Shown: positions 1-12,660, numbered from the stretch's first letter. The stretch is 64,000 nt of DNA from Rhabditoides inermis (GCA_963966185.1 CAWZYM010000272.1:262501-326500), one strand, 5' to 3'. Made by a program: numbers and translations. The notes: generated from the sequence alone by a model not told the origin.

Positions 1-977
1 TGTTAGATGTAGTAAATAAATTTCTCCATTTCTCGGTTTTGTCAAATTGTTCTGATAAGTTGTTGTATTTTTATGTATTGTTCTGCAGCGACCATTCAGT
101 GAAAAATTTATGAACAGCTTGCACAGTTACTTCTAGAACACAACTCTTTTCATTGCACATTGCATTCTCTGTTCACGGTTCGGATAGTGGCACAGCGCAC
201 CTACCGCGCGCACAGGCCGCGCCGCGAGTGATTGGGCGATTTCAGTCGAGAAATTATTGCGCTCTAGCGCTTGCTGGTAATTTCGCGCAACTCGTGTTCG
301 CGGAGCGGCTGCGCGCCCGCCGCTGTCGACTGTGCAACTATCCGGGCCGTGTTGTTGTACTGTACAGTATCGAATGTATGGTATACTTATCCATTCTACG
401 TTTTTTTCATATTAAGGGCGGCGCGCAGCGCCGCCCGTTTGTCTTGATATTGCTTATTGCTTATACTTTTAACTTAAAAGAAAAGTTTGATCGTTTTTTT
501 TTGTGAAATCGATAAAGTTGTTCGCAACATATAATAATGATTTTTGATTTTCTTGTGTGACCTCATAAGGTTCCATTGTGGTTGGCTGTTTCAATCTATA
601 AATCAGTAGCAGTCTGCTGCAAAAGTAACGCGCACGAAGCGTAAGCTGTCGTCGGAAAATCGCTGAGCTCTGGTGTAGTGCCATAATCTTTCTTTGATTT
701 TTCTGTGAATTTTTTTCTTAAAATGTATTGCTTTGCAAGAGTAATTTTTTGAATTGGGGGCCGCTTTTTCATTTCATGTGATATGTCATAGTGCAAGAGG
801 GCGGTGCTTACTATCCATTTCGAGAACAACTAGAACACTTTTATATCTATGTAGTATAACTTCCTCGTGGTATTCACTAAATGAAAAGTGCGTATGGTAG
901 TCATACAAACGTTGTTTTCTAACACTCTACGCCAGCTGTTATTTTTTCCAGTAACAAGCATTATTCAGAAACAGTGA
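1..977. other. Intergenic, no gene recognised
   Basis: No supported gene. A GC-rich patch lies at about 170-440 inside otherwise AT-rich DNA. Reading frames here are short, lack splice signals in register and resemble no family I recognise. Confidence 0.5.
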
Positions 978-3900
978 ATGCATATTATCATAAACATAAT
1001 ACAATATAGCCATTATGCATACATTCATTCTTTTCAAGCCAACTCTAATACAGTGTTGCTTTCAGATTCAGACTTGGTCATGTATATTTCAATCGTGCAA
1101 GTAATCGTTTGCCTTTTTCTACTCGTCACTGACATTGCTGTTTCAACGATTATCATCACAACAAAGTCTCTGCGCGAGAATGTGATCTATATTTTAATGG
1201 TACTGCTACAATTACAAATATCAGTTTACGAAAACATTTGTTTGTTGAAGGTTGGTTTGTTTCTGGCTGAGTTGGTGGACAACTTGTTCTGCATTGCATT
1301 CGTTCTCACACCGCGCATCATCAACAGAGTCTACTTCCGTGAGTCGGTTCTGATTAGATTTTGTATATGTTCTTTTTTTAAAGATACAGTGGCGGCGTTT
1401 AGCATCTAAAGAGCATTCCCTCGTTTATACGGCAGGAATGTTGACCAGACAGCATTTGAGGCATCTGTTATAGGCTGCGCAAGAACATTCGTCGGCGCCA
1501 TTGGCGGTCTCTTTTAGGCAAAAAGACGACTTTGAGAAGTAAATGAAGTACAGTTCATACGCATCACTCTATGAAACAATTTGAATTTGATTTTTGTCCC
1601 TAATTTTGATTAAACGCAAGTTCGAAACAAGTCGCTACTGTATCAAACCATCATTTCAAACTCACATGCGTAACTGTGCTCCATGTGTCTTTAGAATGCC
1701 CTACATTACCCGGATACATTGCTTCGTTCCTCTACAACTACATATGGTACGCAGCGCTTCTATTGTATCTGGTGAGTACAGCCTCAATCATGCGTTCTTG
1801 TATAGTGCAGCGAGCGTACACTACAGTGGGTGGGCAAATCAGTTGCCGCCAGTAAAGAGCGCAAGAGCGAAAAAGGTGCGAGACGGCTAGAAATCGATAG
1901 ACATCCAGATCACGCGATTGAATTCAAATTTGAAGTTTCGCGCGCGCGCAATTTTCAATGCGGTATGAACGAAGTGGTGGCGGAATTGAATATTTTCTGG
2001 ACTGTACACAAAAAGTGCCGCCGAGAGCAAACTGTTTCAGATCATCTCGTTGGTGCACGTGTGCGCAGTGTTCGTGCCGCGCGTATTCGGGAAGATTCCC
2101 GCGTCGTCCGGCGTCGCTGCCAGCATCGCCGCACACGTTCTCGCCTTTCGTGAGTTTCGCCCCAGCCGTGTGGTCAGTCTCCGTAGCGACCATCAGTAGT
2201 GGAAAGTGGTAAGAAGGCAAACTCAAGTGCCTATTCGATTTCTCCTGCCCGCTCATCGGTCTTTCGCCGACGGCACATGCGAAAGAGTGCAAAACAGTTC
2301 CGGATATTTTTTGATAAGAAAGCGCGGAGTGACGGAAGAAAATGTGCGTTTAGAGCGGTCTGCCGATCAATAAATTTCGCTCAACCTGTATTTGAATACC
2401 CGTTTCGTGACGCATGGCATGAACGATATAAAATCGTCAAAAATAGTCCCCTGTATTGAGGAAGCGTTGGCACAGCCCTCATCAAAAGTTCAATTTCAAG
2501 TCTTTTTCCGGAATCGTTTTAGCTGATTATGAAATCACAATTACAGTGATAGGATAGGAAGCATACAGTGAGCCAAGATCTTATAGGTTTACACCGGGTA
2601 AAAACAGTTGGGCTGACGAGGTTAGTGGCAGAAAACGGTTATTGACCAATAATGTCCCAGTACTTGATCAAAATTTATCCCATAAACTCTTAGAGTACTA
2701 TTATCGACGTGTAGAGTTTTGGATGCTCTTTTGCTTTGCACATAGTATCTTCTCGCGTCTGAACTGCTTTTACATGAGCTCTTACCCGCCGGCTCAATGC
2801 CTCAATGGCTCACGTCAGAATCATTCGGCAGCGGCAGGGTAAAATGTTCCCGACCGCACGTCATGGGGACAATTTTTAAAAACCTTCATTCAAAGTTCAA
2901 AAACATGGAACGCCACTGAATGACTGGGTCAAAACCACAAACCGAACTCTTTTCTTGCAGTGATGTCGTTTGTGTACGTCATCCACGGCTGTATGTTCTA
3001 CATGGATGACACGTTGCATTGGGCGTTCGCCTCGTCGTATCTCAGCCACGACCTCCCCGTTCTTTTGATCATTATGAACTATGTGGACATCTTTTCGCAG
3101 GTGCGTCTCTCTCTGTCTCTCTGTCTCTGTCCCTCTCTTGCTATCTCTCACTCCTTCTATCTTGTATATTGTTCTCGTTAGAACTCAGCTCAACATCATG
3201 TTGTCAATTTTCAGTTCCCGTTCTGATGTCTCTCTTTCTCTCTAACTAATTTGCGAGCCTTCACATCTTACTGTTTTTGTTACTAGTGTTTTCAGACCGT
3301 CTGTCTCATAATCATATCCGTCATTGACGTTTCCATCCTTCTGCGATTAAATAGAATGGGCACCGAGAATCAGGCACGTTCATTTTTTTACTCTCAACAA
3401 AATAGCTGTCAAGAAGTCAAGAACTTGATTATGAAAGAAATCCACATGTTCTCTCTCCACTATGTACATGATCTGTTTTTGTTTTATCACACTTTTTGTT
3501 GTAGAAAACTGCGTACTCGACTAGCAACAACGCGCATGCGCGGGTGCGTCTCAACTTCATTGTACTCGGATTCATCGTGCTATTCACTGTCGTCTGTTTT
3601 TATCTAGAATTCATGTGGGTTTGGTTTAATTTGTATACGAACACAATAAAACGAAGTTAATATCACCACTACCTCACGTTTCACGTTTCCGCCTTTATAA
3701 TGTTATCACTTGTCGCATAATTATGATCGAATGTAACGGTTGTTTACCATTGTGGGAGTATGCGACGTGTATTAGACAGTTACAAGACAGACAGTGATTA
3801 CAAACTTTTCAGTTTGCCGAACGTTGAGACATTGATGCTTATAATCGAGATATTAGAACCGATTCACAATGCCAAGGTGGGCCGGAGTCAAAACAGCATC

Positions 3901-4795
3901 TTCGAAATCTTTGAAACGTTTCGGAAAACGAAATGTTTTTCTCCTCTAGTTCTACCTAACAGCTATCTTAGTTCTAAGATCTACTCTCAGAAACGCTAGC
4001 TCTCGAATGCGTTGCGTACTTTCTCTGTTCAGGCTGTCGCCTATCTCTTCCTCTCTCGACCGATATATCGACAGTTTGTCGCACTCGTGTGCCGAAAAGT
4101 AGAGGGAAAGGTGGGTATGGATGGAATTAAAGAGAAAAATCCATTTCATTGTAACATTCCTATGGGCAAGTAACACCTAGCACAACATTCAGATCGTGAA
4201 TGGCGTGCCTGTCCCGAGCATGCCAGCTTCCCAGTCTCGTGACCAGAAGACCACATCCATTCCCCTCACCCCTTCGAAACTGGCAATCAACGTGAGTGTT
4301 GGCTTTCTCGTTGGTTAGAATGTCTGTTTCATCGAAACAGTTAGAATGTCTGTTTCATCGAAACAGTTAGAATGTCTGTTTTATCGAAACAGTCGAAACT
4401 TTTGGTTAGGTTAGAATGTCTGTTTCATCGAAACAGCTTGGTTAGAATGTCTGTTTCATCGCAACAGTTCGGCTAGAATGTCTGTTTCATCGAAACAGTT
4501 GAATACATTCACTATTAAGATTTTTGATATTATGGATATAAAAAAATACCTTTAAAAAGTGAGTAATATCTGGGGATCGTAAGATGACTACAACAAGACA
4601 CCATGTCTATTTCCGCAATAATGCACAGCAGACTGCAAACAGTTTATAACCTGGGTACGGTCAGGCGCTCAGGTCAAGATTCGACTATCGCAAGCCACGC
4701 AGATGATAACAATGCCGTATCCCGTGTTTCAGACAGAATCAACGGGCGGTCCTCTGTTCAAGAAAACCAACGCCTCGCTCGCACACAATCGCTAA
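978..4795 (+). CDS. Serpentine (7TM) chemoreceptor-like protein, 8 exons
   Basis: Nematode seven-transmembrane receptor, presumably in sensory-neuron membranes. Proposed exons: 978-1338, 1695-1771, 2961-3100, 3296-3373, 3505-3623, 3813-3876, 4193-4291, 4733-4795. Exon 1 encodes two or three hydrophobic helices, exon 2 one (CPTLPGYIASF start), exon 3 the next, exons 4-5 two more, and exon 6 the last (LPNVETLMLIIEILEPIHNA). Exons 7-8 give a hydrophilic, Ser/Thr-rich cytoplasmic tail. The intron after exon 4 has a GC donor (CAG then GCACGT). Start is uncertain: ATG at 978 or 1080. Phases agree at every junction except exon 2 to exon 3, where exon 2 ends in phase 0 and exon 3 needs one extra base, so a small exon may be missed between 1772 and 2960 or the gene may be damaged. 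If intron 7 is not spliced, a stop follows at 4316-4318. Family within the chemoreceptors not assigned. Confidence 0.62.
1378..1560. repeat. Dispersed repeat, partner near 62.7 kb
   Basis: Begins with a TTAAAGATACAGTGGCG terminus like those of the TTAA-flanked elements. About 1440-1560 then matches 62,690-62,840 (shared words such as CCAGACA, CATTTGAGGC, CTGCGCAAGA and GGCGGTCT in the same order). It lies in the first intron of the 7TM gene. No coding potential seen. Confidence 0.55.
2200..2400 (+). repeat. Dispersed repeat, copy 1 of 3
   Basis: Shares ordered words (CTCATCGGTCTTT, GCCGACGGCACA, GCGGAGTGAC, GAGCGGTCTG) with 50,770-50,930 on the same strand and with 32,790-32,900 in reverse. 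It lies inside the long intron between exons 2 and 3 of the 7TM gene. Class unknown; no ends defined. Confidence 0.55.
2550..2640 (+). repeat. Dispersed repeat, partner at 12.3 kb
   Basis: Related to 12,300-12,385: both carry GCATACAGT, then ATCTT.ATAGG.TTAC.CCGG, then GAGGTTAGTGG or AAGGTTAGTGG. Short, diverged and intronic. Confidence 0.4.
4314..4502 (+). repeat. Tandem repeat with internal dyad, six copies
   Basis: Six copies of a unit of about 26-34 bp with core TTAGAATGTCTGTTTCATCG. Each copy contains the dyad TGTTTC-ATC-GAAACA. Spacing is uneven after the third copy. Under the eight-exon model the array lies in the last intron of the 7TM gene. Confidence 0.85.
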
Positions 4796-6450
4796 CTAAG
4801 ACGTGACACGAAGGATTAAAAGTGGCAAATGGAAAAAAAATGCATGTTCATCTGGATGATGTTATGATGTTCAAGTCAATAAAAAAATTTTTTGAATTGC
4901 GATTGCATAAAAGAACATGTAAACCTGAAAGTCTATTCAACAATACAAATCAGTTTTATGAAACCGTGCAAACCTTGTACACTTCTATACAAATTTCTAT
5001 ACTTGGCGAAGCGATTCTCGCTATATTTTGTTCGAACTTGTGTTGTCCTGTAGTTTTATTGTATACTATGAATGGTTGCACCAAAAAAAAGTCACCTCAC
5101 GTTTAATTTCACAAATTGCAAAGAAAAAAAACACACAAAACAATATCTAGCTAGCTTAGTGGTAACGCTTTCTTTCACAGCGGGAAGCGAATTTACCTCG
5201 TTGTCCGTTTGTTTGTCGACCAGTCTGAATCCGACACACAATGCTAAGTTATACATATTAGTTATCTGACAGTACACACAACTCCAAAGAAGGGAATCAG
5301 GGCACCTCGGATGAACAGTGCTGCGCTAGTTATTAATAATTGACAAGACTATTTTTTGACGCATAGTGAGAATGATTAATTCTCTGCTCAATAGGCATAT
5401 TTAACAAAACAACACGCTGTTATTCTTGAAATACTCTTGTACTTGTTGATTCTCATCTGAGCTGGCATTATTATTAGCATGTATGTACTTTTACTCGATG
5501 AGTGGGATGAGACGATAGCAAAACAAAACTCATACGGCAGTGGGATTTCTCACACAAACGAACAGTTTTTGAGAGTATGTTTTTGAAATCACTGAATGTG
5601 ACACAGAGTGAGGACTCAAAACGGTGAAAAAGTTCCTTGAAAAAAAGCTTCATCAGTTCGTCTTAAAGGAGCAGTGGTGACTTAATTTCGACTCGAAATA
5701 TTATTTAAAATCATTTTAACCTAACACATTCGCATTTTGTGCGAAAGAACGACGATTTTGCGTTATTTTCAAGTTTGCAACTGACTGAGATGCAGTAGAT
5801 TTTTCGAACTCAAAATTGATCAGTCAACACGACTGACCTACCGCCCAACTCTTTTCTCCAAAATTTGAGCTCGGAGACTTACGTGTAAACGAACGATTTT
5901 TTCACGTGCTTCATTGCTCAGTGCATGTGCGTTGCGTTGTGGCACCGAGCTCGCGGGTTCAATTCCCGCCAACGCCAAAAACCAAAAGTTTTGCTCTTGT
6001 GTAACTAAGAAGTTGTGACAGGCTGTGGTCGCCACTGTATCTTTAAAACAAGACTGCACCTTAAAAACAGGGCGAAACTTGATTCTTTACGTTTGATGTT
6101 TTCTTGACAAAGAACAATTGAATGTTGCTCGAACCTGCGTTAATCCGTTAATCATCATACACTACACGAGAAGTGGTCCCGCGAAAATGGGACCAGTTCA
6201 GATCATTTCGTTCATACTCAGTGAGTCAACCTGTAAACGTGTGAGCCACTCAATCTCAATTGTGGAGTTGAGTTCACCACCTTTTCACGTGTCTTCACTC
6301 GGCACACATATTTGCCTTCCCCGTCGCTCGACAAACATCCCGACTCCGTCAGTAATGTGTGAGTGTCTCGCTTCTCGAAAAAAAAGTTAAACTGGATGTT
6401 TGAATTCGGTGGCAGGTATAAGTAGCGGGGCGTGCTTGCCACCTCACAGA
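4796..6450. other. Intergenic between the 7TM and TTR genes
   Basis: Apart from the inverted-repeat element at 5.66-6.06 kb I see no gene. AT-rich sequence with short open frames that have no splice context. A TATAAG at 6,417-6,422 lies about 30 bp before the TTR start codon and may be its TATA box. Confidence 0.5.
5662..6055. mobile_element. TTAA-flanked terminal-inverted-repeat element with internal tRNA-like segment
   Basis: Left end TTAAAGGAGCAGTGGTGAC and right end (reverse complement) TTAAAGATACAGTGGCGAC are inverted repeats flanked by TTAA. About 390 bp, non-coding. At about 5,912-5,975 lies a tRNA-like stretch with an A-box-like TTGCTCAGTGCATG and a B-box-like GGGTTCAATTCCCGCC. Related elements lie at 16.06-16.46 kb and, partly, at 25.0 kb. 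Confidence 0.6.
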
Positions 6451-6930
6451 ATGAGGTGTCTAGTTGTTCTCTCCGTGGTTGTCTCCTGCGCGGCGGCGAT
6501 CGCCGGTGTCATCGGAACCAAGCAGAGCGTCGATGTCAGGGTCAGTGTCGTTTTTTAATGAATGCTTTCATTTCACGGCAAGATAATATTAACGATAACA
6601 AGGCCACGATAACAAGGAAAATGTGAATAAACAAGTGTAACCCTAGACTGATCAGATCAGTGAGATGATTTTTTGTTGTAAGAAGTGCGTTTACAGGGCA
6701 GCCTGACGTGCAATGATCAGCGGGCCAGCGACGTCAAGGTCAAGCTCTACGACAACAACAGTGAGTTGGAGACGGTTTCTGAATGTAATTGTTGGAAATT
6801 TCAGTGTTTGTTGACGGCTTCATGGGCGAATCGAAAACTGATATGAACGGCAACTTCGATGTCACTGGCTATAGCCGATCGGTGAAGAAGAGAGAGAGAG
6901 AGAAAGATAGAAAGATAGAGAGACAGAGAC

Positions 6931-6965
<35 letters not shown>

Positions 6966-7550
6966 AGAGAGAGAGAGAGAGAAGAAAGAGAGAGAAGAAA
7001 GAGAGAGAAGAAAGAGAGAGAAAGATAGAGAGAGAGAGCATGCTAACTTCCCGGTTTAGATCTTTAGCATCAATCCGAAGCTCAACATCTACCACAACTG
7101 CGGCTACGTTGGCGTGAGTCGAGTTCTCGACTTCGATTGCGACAGTCGATAAAGTATTGTGTGCAGTCCATAGTTAATGTTTTCAGATATGCAAGATGAA
7201 GCTTGTGCTCGAGATCCCTGCCAACTTCATCACCAGGGGAGCTAATGCCACACAGGTGAGCATGTTTTCTCCATATTTTTTCACCCCCACCCCTTCGTAA
7301 AAACAATCTAATGTAACACACACCACGCAGGCAGGAACGCTGATGAGAGAGCAAGAGTTATAAAAAAAGAGAGCGCCGTCCGCGTGTCATGCGTAACTTC
7401 CAGAAATTACCGCAGTTTACACTGCGCTTTTCTTGTTTCTGACTCATTTGACTATAAGTTCGAACTCTGTTCATTCAGGTGTACAACGTCGGCGAGATCA
7501 ATCTGGCGACCAAGTTCAAGGGAGCGCAGTCTGTGGACTGCATCAACTAG
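6451..7550 (+). CDS. Transthyretin-like family (TTR) secreted protein
   Basis: Small secreted nematode TTR-family protein (PF01060), extracellular; molecular role of most members unknown. Exons 6451-6540, 6697-6760, 6805-6881, 7060-7113, 7187-7255 and 7479-7550 join in phase to 141 residues, the usual family length. Residues 1-17 form a signal peptide (MRCLVVLSVVVSCAAAIA). The family landmarks follow in order: GSLTCNDQRASDVKVKLYD, then MGESKTDMNGNFDVTGYS, then INPKLNIYHNCGY, then CKMKLVLEIP, then YNVGEINLA near the end. Three cysteines sit at the usual positions (after GSLT, in HNCG, in ICK). Start is fixed by the signal peptide and a TATA-like element about 30 bp upstream. Introns are GT-AG; the third holds a GA microsatellite. 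No sign of damage. Confidence 0.95.
6884..7040 (+). repeat. GA-rich microsatellite in TTR intron 3
   Basis: About 150 bp of (GA)n with GAAA interruptions, starting just after the splice donor at 6882. Confidence 0.9.
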
Positions 7551-8695
7551 GGGCCGTGCGCCGTGCACGCTGCGCACGCCCACATACACCACGTGATCTG
7601 CAATCCACTCGCTCGTTCAGGAATCTCGCCACGTACATGTACACACACTTTTGCTTGTCTATAAACTTGTCTTTAGATTGTCGTGCTTTCTTTTCTCTTT
7701 TTTAACGTTTTTGCTAATTTTTGCCCGCATTGGCCAAAAAACTTGATAACAGCGGAAATTATGAAGATGTTCTTGAAAAACCGCAAGCATTGGATGACAG
7801 AGGACAAGCATAAGCAACAGCGCATCCAATGGACATTGAAACTCGTCTTATCGAAACTCGCAGCAGACATTGCAAGTATTACTGTACTTCACCATAATCC
7901 ACTGTATTTCACGTGAAGGCCATTGTGTGCTGCTTGAATTGAGATAAATATCATGTTTTTTTTATTCTGTAAGTGATGAAATCTTAAAATCAGGATGGTT
8001 TCGAATGATTTTCTTGTTATTTCTTGTTTGTTTGAGCGCCCGGTCGATGAGTGAGGGATCCCGCTAAAAGTGAGGAGGTCTCTGATTCCCAAAAGAATTC
8101 TGGCATTCGGATATGAGGAGTTATCCCGAGAATCGCTCATTTTCCGACTCTTGAGAAAAGATGTTTACAGTTTCAATTGCCATTATTATCTCATACTGTT
8201 TTGTCAGTCCCTCCATGTCTGTGTTTTTCATGTCGTACGAAGAAAGGGGGAAAGATCATGACATTTTCTTTGAGTAACAATATCTACTCTCACGCAAACA
8301 CTAATTACTCCTCTGCGAACCCTATCTACGCTTTTTAAAAAAAACACATCTATTTTCATGCGATTTTCAAACACATCTATTTTCATGCGATTACTTGCGA
8401 AACAGTTTGTTCCGTGAGAATAGATAATTTCTGCCATAACCTAACAAATTCCCCCATTTTCACACTAGCACGTTTTGCGTGAACAGGAACCAATCCCGGT
8501 GGCTGAGGCGGTAAGTATTTGTTACCAAATTTCAACTCAAAGTTTTGTCTCGCTTGTATAAAGTCAATCAGAAACTTTGCGGACTTTTGTGAGCCACCGG
8601 AAAGAATAGAAAATATCGAACAGGCAACAGGCTCATTTCAAATTTTCCATTCAAGGAAAAAAAAAGAGAATTCAGGGGCAGCTCTATTAGCTATT
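7551..8695. other. Intergenic, no gene recognised
   Basis: Short open frames only. A direct duplication of about 25 bp (ACACATCTATTTTCATGCGA, twice) lies at about 8,343-8,393. Otherwise unremarkable AT-rich spacer. Confidence 0.5.
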
Positions 8696-10237
8696 ATGTA
8701 TAACAACGAAAGTTTCTCATCGGTCGTGACGCGTATTCAATGCACATCAGTTATATCGGTGTTTTTGAACGCAGTCCTTCTATGTGTCATATACAAATCT
8801 AACGCAAAAAAGTCACTACAACAGTATCGCCACTGCATAACCATATTCACGGTTGCAAACATACTGTTTGCAATAAATGGACTGTTTTTGGCAACGGTGA
8901 GAGAAAGAAGGAGATAGAAAGAGAGAGAGAAAGAGAGAGGAAATGGTAAGTGAGAAAGGGAGAGAGAGAATCTGTTTCAGCGTGCGATCACTTTGGACTC
9001 ATCCTATATCGTAGTCCCGCTCTCCCCACTTTTGTACATGCTCCCGGAAGTCGTGCAGGTAATTATTGTAACTGTCAAATGAGTTGTTTTTATTATGTTG
9101 GCAAATTCACTTAAGGACATTATTTTATGCGCATACGCTAGTGGATATATGTTGTGTATTTTACTATTGTGTAACCAGTTTATCTACAGATACATCGCAA
9201 TTTGCAAGTAGGTAATTTTTCTCTTTTTCTCTCTTTCTCCCTCTCTTTTCTTCTTTCTCCATCACTCTTTTCCTTCACTGTTGTTACACCGTTTCAGAAC
9301 GGAGAGTCTTGTCATCTATCGAAAATGTGGGCACATTGCAAAACTCGTGATAGTTGCTGCTTGTTTTCTTTCATCTTCCACAGTCATTTTTATGAAAACC
9401 TCACAACTATCTGAAGACGACTACCTTGATCTCGAGGATTCAATCAAGTTTTTTGTATCTATTCTTTCATCGTTTGTCTTATTTTTTTTGTAGAGCCGAG
9501 TACGGTATTTCTATTCGCGATTACAACGTTATGGGAATGCACTATTGGCAAGTAAGAAGAAGACGCTGTTGAAAGGCTACCAGTAAACTCTAGGGACATG
9601 TCTCAAACACTTCAACTACCTTCTACTTGTGACGAATTTAATTTGAGGGCACTCGCTTTGGTGGGGGGACAATCAAGATTCATCTCGCTGCCTCTACGAT
9701 GCTCATTTGTGTTCTGATCATGATACCCATCACAGTCATATTTGTGTGCGCGTACAAGTCTTTGAGAACCCTTACCAGGTAGTTCGGAGAGAGAAAATGA
9801 AAAAAAGTCGATGTCCACAAGATTTTCTTTCAGATATGGTAACTTACTGAGCGAGTCTTCTAAGAAAGCACATGCGCAGTTGTTCAGAGCACTTATCATA
9901 CAGGTATAACATTTTATGTATCAAACAATCTCGGAATTTCAGTCTCTTTTCCCAATGTTCAGCTACATTCCTGTCGTTCTCAACATGCTTTGTCCGATCG
10001 CTAAAATCAAGTTCGATCTACTTTCAAAAGAATTTGGCGAGTATTTTTTTTGTCTCTCACTATTACTTTAATCATTCAGGCTTCATTCTGTCTGTTTACC
10101 CAGTGATCGATCCGCTAATTCTCATTTATTTCATCCACGACTTTCGTAAAACGGCAATGCAAATGATCGGAAAGAGCCAATTGGCAGTGACAGGTGAAGT
10201 AAGTGAAAAAGAAGAAGATGAATATCGGACGTTTTAG
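8696..10237 (+). CDS. Serpentine receptor, Str-like chemoreceptor, 9 exons
   Basis: Nematode chemoreceptor of the Str superfamily (PF10326-like), expected in ciliated sensory neurons. Exons 8696-8896, 8981-9058, 9116-9207, 9298-9447, 9494-9551, 9648-9778, 9834-9903, 9943-10036, 10080-10237 join in phase to 343 residues, the usual size. Hallmarks in order: TM1 with LNAVLLCVIYKS followed by QQYRHCITIFTVANI; TM3 ending in NQFIYRYIAIC; a helix ICVLIMIPITVIFVCAYKS; the loop to TM6 with HAQLFRALIIQ; LFPMFSYIPVVLNMLCP; then VYPVIDPLILIYFIHDFRK as TM7, where P..DPL and the closing FR/YR are typical. Intron 8 starts with GC (GCGAGT), the only donor that restores frame. The exon 3 donor (AA then GTAGGT) and the exon 4 donor (AA then GTTTTT) were chosen on phase. 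Single-exon readings of this region are frame shadows. Confidence 0.85.
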
Positions 10238-10655
10238 ATGTCGTCGTCACTTTTCCGATAACAAGCTACCCCACGTTTTCTAGATGAAAGTGTACATTTC
10301 TCAACGCCAGGAAAAGTCTTCACATGTTCGTGTGTCTAGCTATGGTATATACCAACAGGCGAAAACAAACAGAAAAAAACAACAACGAGACGTTCGAAAA
10401 AAAAACTGACTATTCTTTTTGGATGTTTTTGTTATTGATAAAAAAGATCTCATTGTTCTGATTTCACACTAAACATGTTGGATGAACACAAGTCACAAGT
10501 GACAGCTGCTGAGGCAGTTGACCAACAAAAAATAAGTAAAGAGTAAAGCAAAAACCAGTTGCGCTCTCAAGCAGCGCACCTGGAACAAAACTACATCTGT
10601 TCGCTATTCTGCTGAAGGTGCTGATAAGAGCTGTACTCGCTAGACTACAAACTGC

Positions 10656-10945
10656 TAATTTTCTTTGAAAAGTACTTGCGTAAACAGATGAACTTTGTCT
10701 TATCCCAATGCAGCAAAAGCACATGCATAAAGCGTTTACAAATACTAAGACAAACCTGCACTTCTCTCTTCTCTCTTTCTCTCTTATCTCTCCTACTTGT
10801 GTTCACTGGTTAGTATCAACAGAACTTTCCCGAATGCGCAGGTTTGTGTTAGTATTTGTAAACGCTTTATGCATGTGCTTTTGCTGCATTGGGATAAGAC
10901 AAAGTTCATCTTTTTACGCAAGTACTTTTCAAAGAAAATATATGT
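10656..10945. repeat. Near-perfect inverted repeat (hairpin), arms about 100 bp
   Basis: The left arm (about 10,656-10,760) and right arm (about 10,840-10,945) are reverse complements over roughly 100 bp with few mismatches; both contain AGTACTTGCGTAAA-type and CAAAAGCACATGCATAAAGC words. The spacer is about 80 bp and pyrimidine-rich. A further partial copy of the inner end is at about 11,165-11,195. No target duplication is evident, so this may be a fold-back element or a duplicated MITE. Confidence 0.8.
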
Positions 10946-12660
10946 CCTTTTGTTAAATTTCATAGAAATTTTGAATATGTGCTGAATTATGACTATTCAT
11001 CTGGATTATATCAAAAACTACTATCTCTCACTCCCTCTGTTCTCTCCTTCTCTTCGTCCCTTCTCTCTCTTTCACTGTTCCTTCTCTCTCTTTCACTGTT
11101 CTCTCTCTCACTCTCACTTTCTGCCCTTCTCTCTCTGTCTCTTTATATCTTTCTGCTCTTCTATCAACGTTTACAAATACTAACACAAACTCTAGGCCGT
11201 TCTCTCTCTTCTTACTTTCATGTACCACAGATCACACGTTACGTTTCGGATCGCCGTTACGTTTCACAAAACGTTTTTCCTCACATATTTACACTACTGT
11301 TCGGAGTCGCGCCTACTGCGCTCTTTCTCCTGGTTATAGTTGGCGGACCCAAAACAACGCAAACCCGGCGCGAATTGTACGCTGGCGGCGGCGGGGCGAA
11401 CTACATTCAAAGTGCTAGTTAGAGAACACGCGCAGAAAACGCGAGAGAGAACGCTTTCGGCAGAGAGTCAGAGTTACCGGACACGACACCCACACACACA
11501 CACGCTGGCCTCTCACCTCATGGGTGCGCGAGATCGCTCATAACTTCTTTCGGAGAAAAGATACAAAGATGCCCACGACCAATGATCTGTCCTAGGGAAC
11601 GGTGCGAATCTAACTAACATGTTTTGGATGAGTCCACATTGTTGTTAACATGACCTTCGGATATCGCTTCTTAAAAATTCTGGCGCGAGCCCTCTCTAAT
11701 ATGTGCATCATTCACAAGCAGACCGGGTTAGAAAAAAGTATGTAGCTGCAACGACCATTAACTGGTGAGAGAAGACCTATCAGCCTTACCGCTACGGCCA
11801 CTTGGTTTTCGTCGGCCTATAGCTTTTTCAATGACTATGAGAACCACACGTTGTGGCTGGCGCTGAGAAATGTAAATAAGCTAGAGAAGACTCTCCCTAC
11901 AACCGCCTTTTCCAAAGCATCTACAATCAATGAGGGTAGAGTTCTCAGGTTCTCAGGTTCTAAACAAAAGTAAACGTTCGAAGAACGCTGGCTGAAATCG
12001 AAGAAGATCGAGGAGTGCGCAAAAAAGGTCTTTTGCCATTGCTCAACTTCGGGCTTGCTGGAATCTGTGTCAATCTGAACTTTAATTTTGTTGAAGTCGT
12101 ATTGAATATTCAAGAACAGAAGCCGACTACATCATCCTGTTTGAACGCTAACAATCGGCAAGAATGCTAAATGAACTCGCCAGAATTGCAAGAGTTCTCA
12201 GGTTCTTAACGGATCTATCGTGTACCCGTGTGAAGAGTTCAGAGGTATATCCGAAATCGTTATAGCCAAACAAGACCCTGTAACTATCACAACAATGAAA
12301 AGGATGCATACAGTAGGAGATCTTTATAGGCTTACGCCGGTGGAGTACAGTTTTGTTTAGCAATCAAGGTTAGTGGAGAAATGAACTAATGGACGACATT
12401 TCTTGCTCGAGACTCTTATTCAGATGATACTTGATCCGAATTCAGTTAACTACAGTAATGTGACTATGAGAAAGGCTCCGGGTTGTCCCTTGCTTCCACG
12501 TAGTCACATGTTTTCATCTTCAAGCCAGTAGTACTGCATCCACACGAGCTTCTGCACTTCTGCATTGCCTTTAAGCGTGAGCTGTCTTTTAAAGGTCGCT
12601 GAGCGTTTGTGTCGTGTTGTCGAGAATGCTCTCCCTAACTTTACTATGGTTTTAGTTAAA

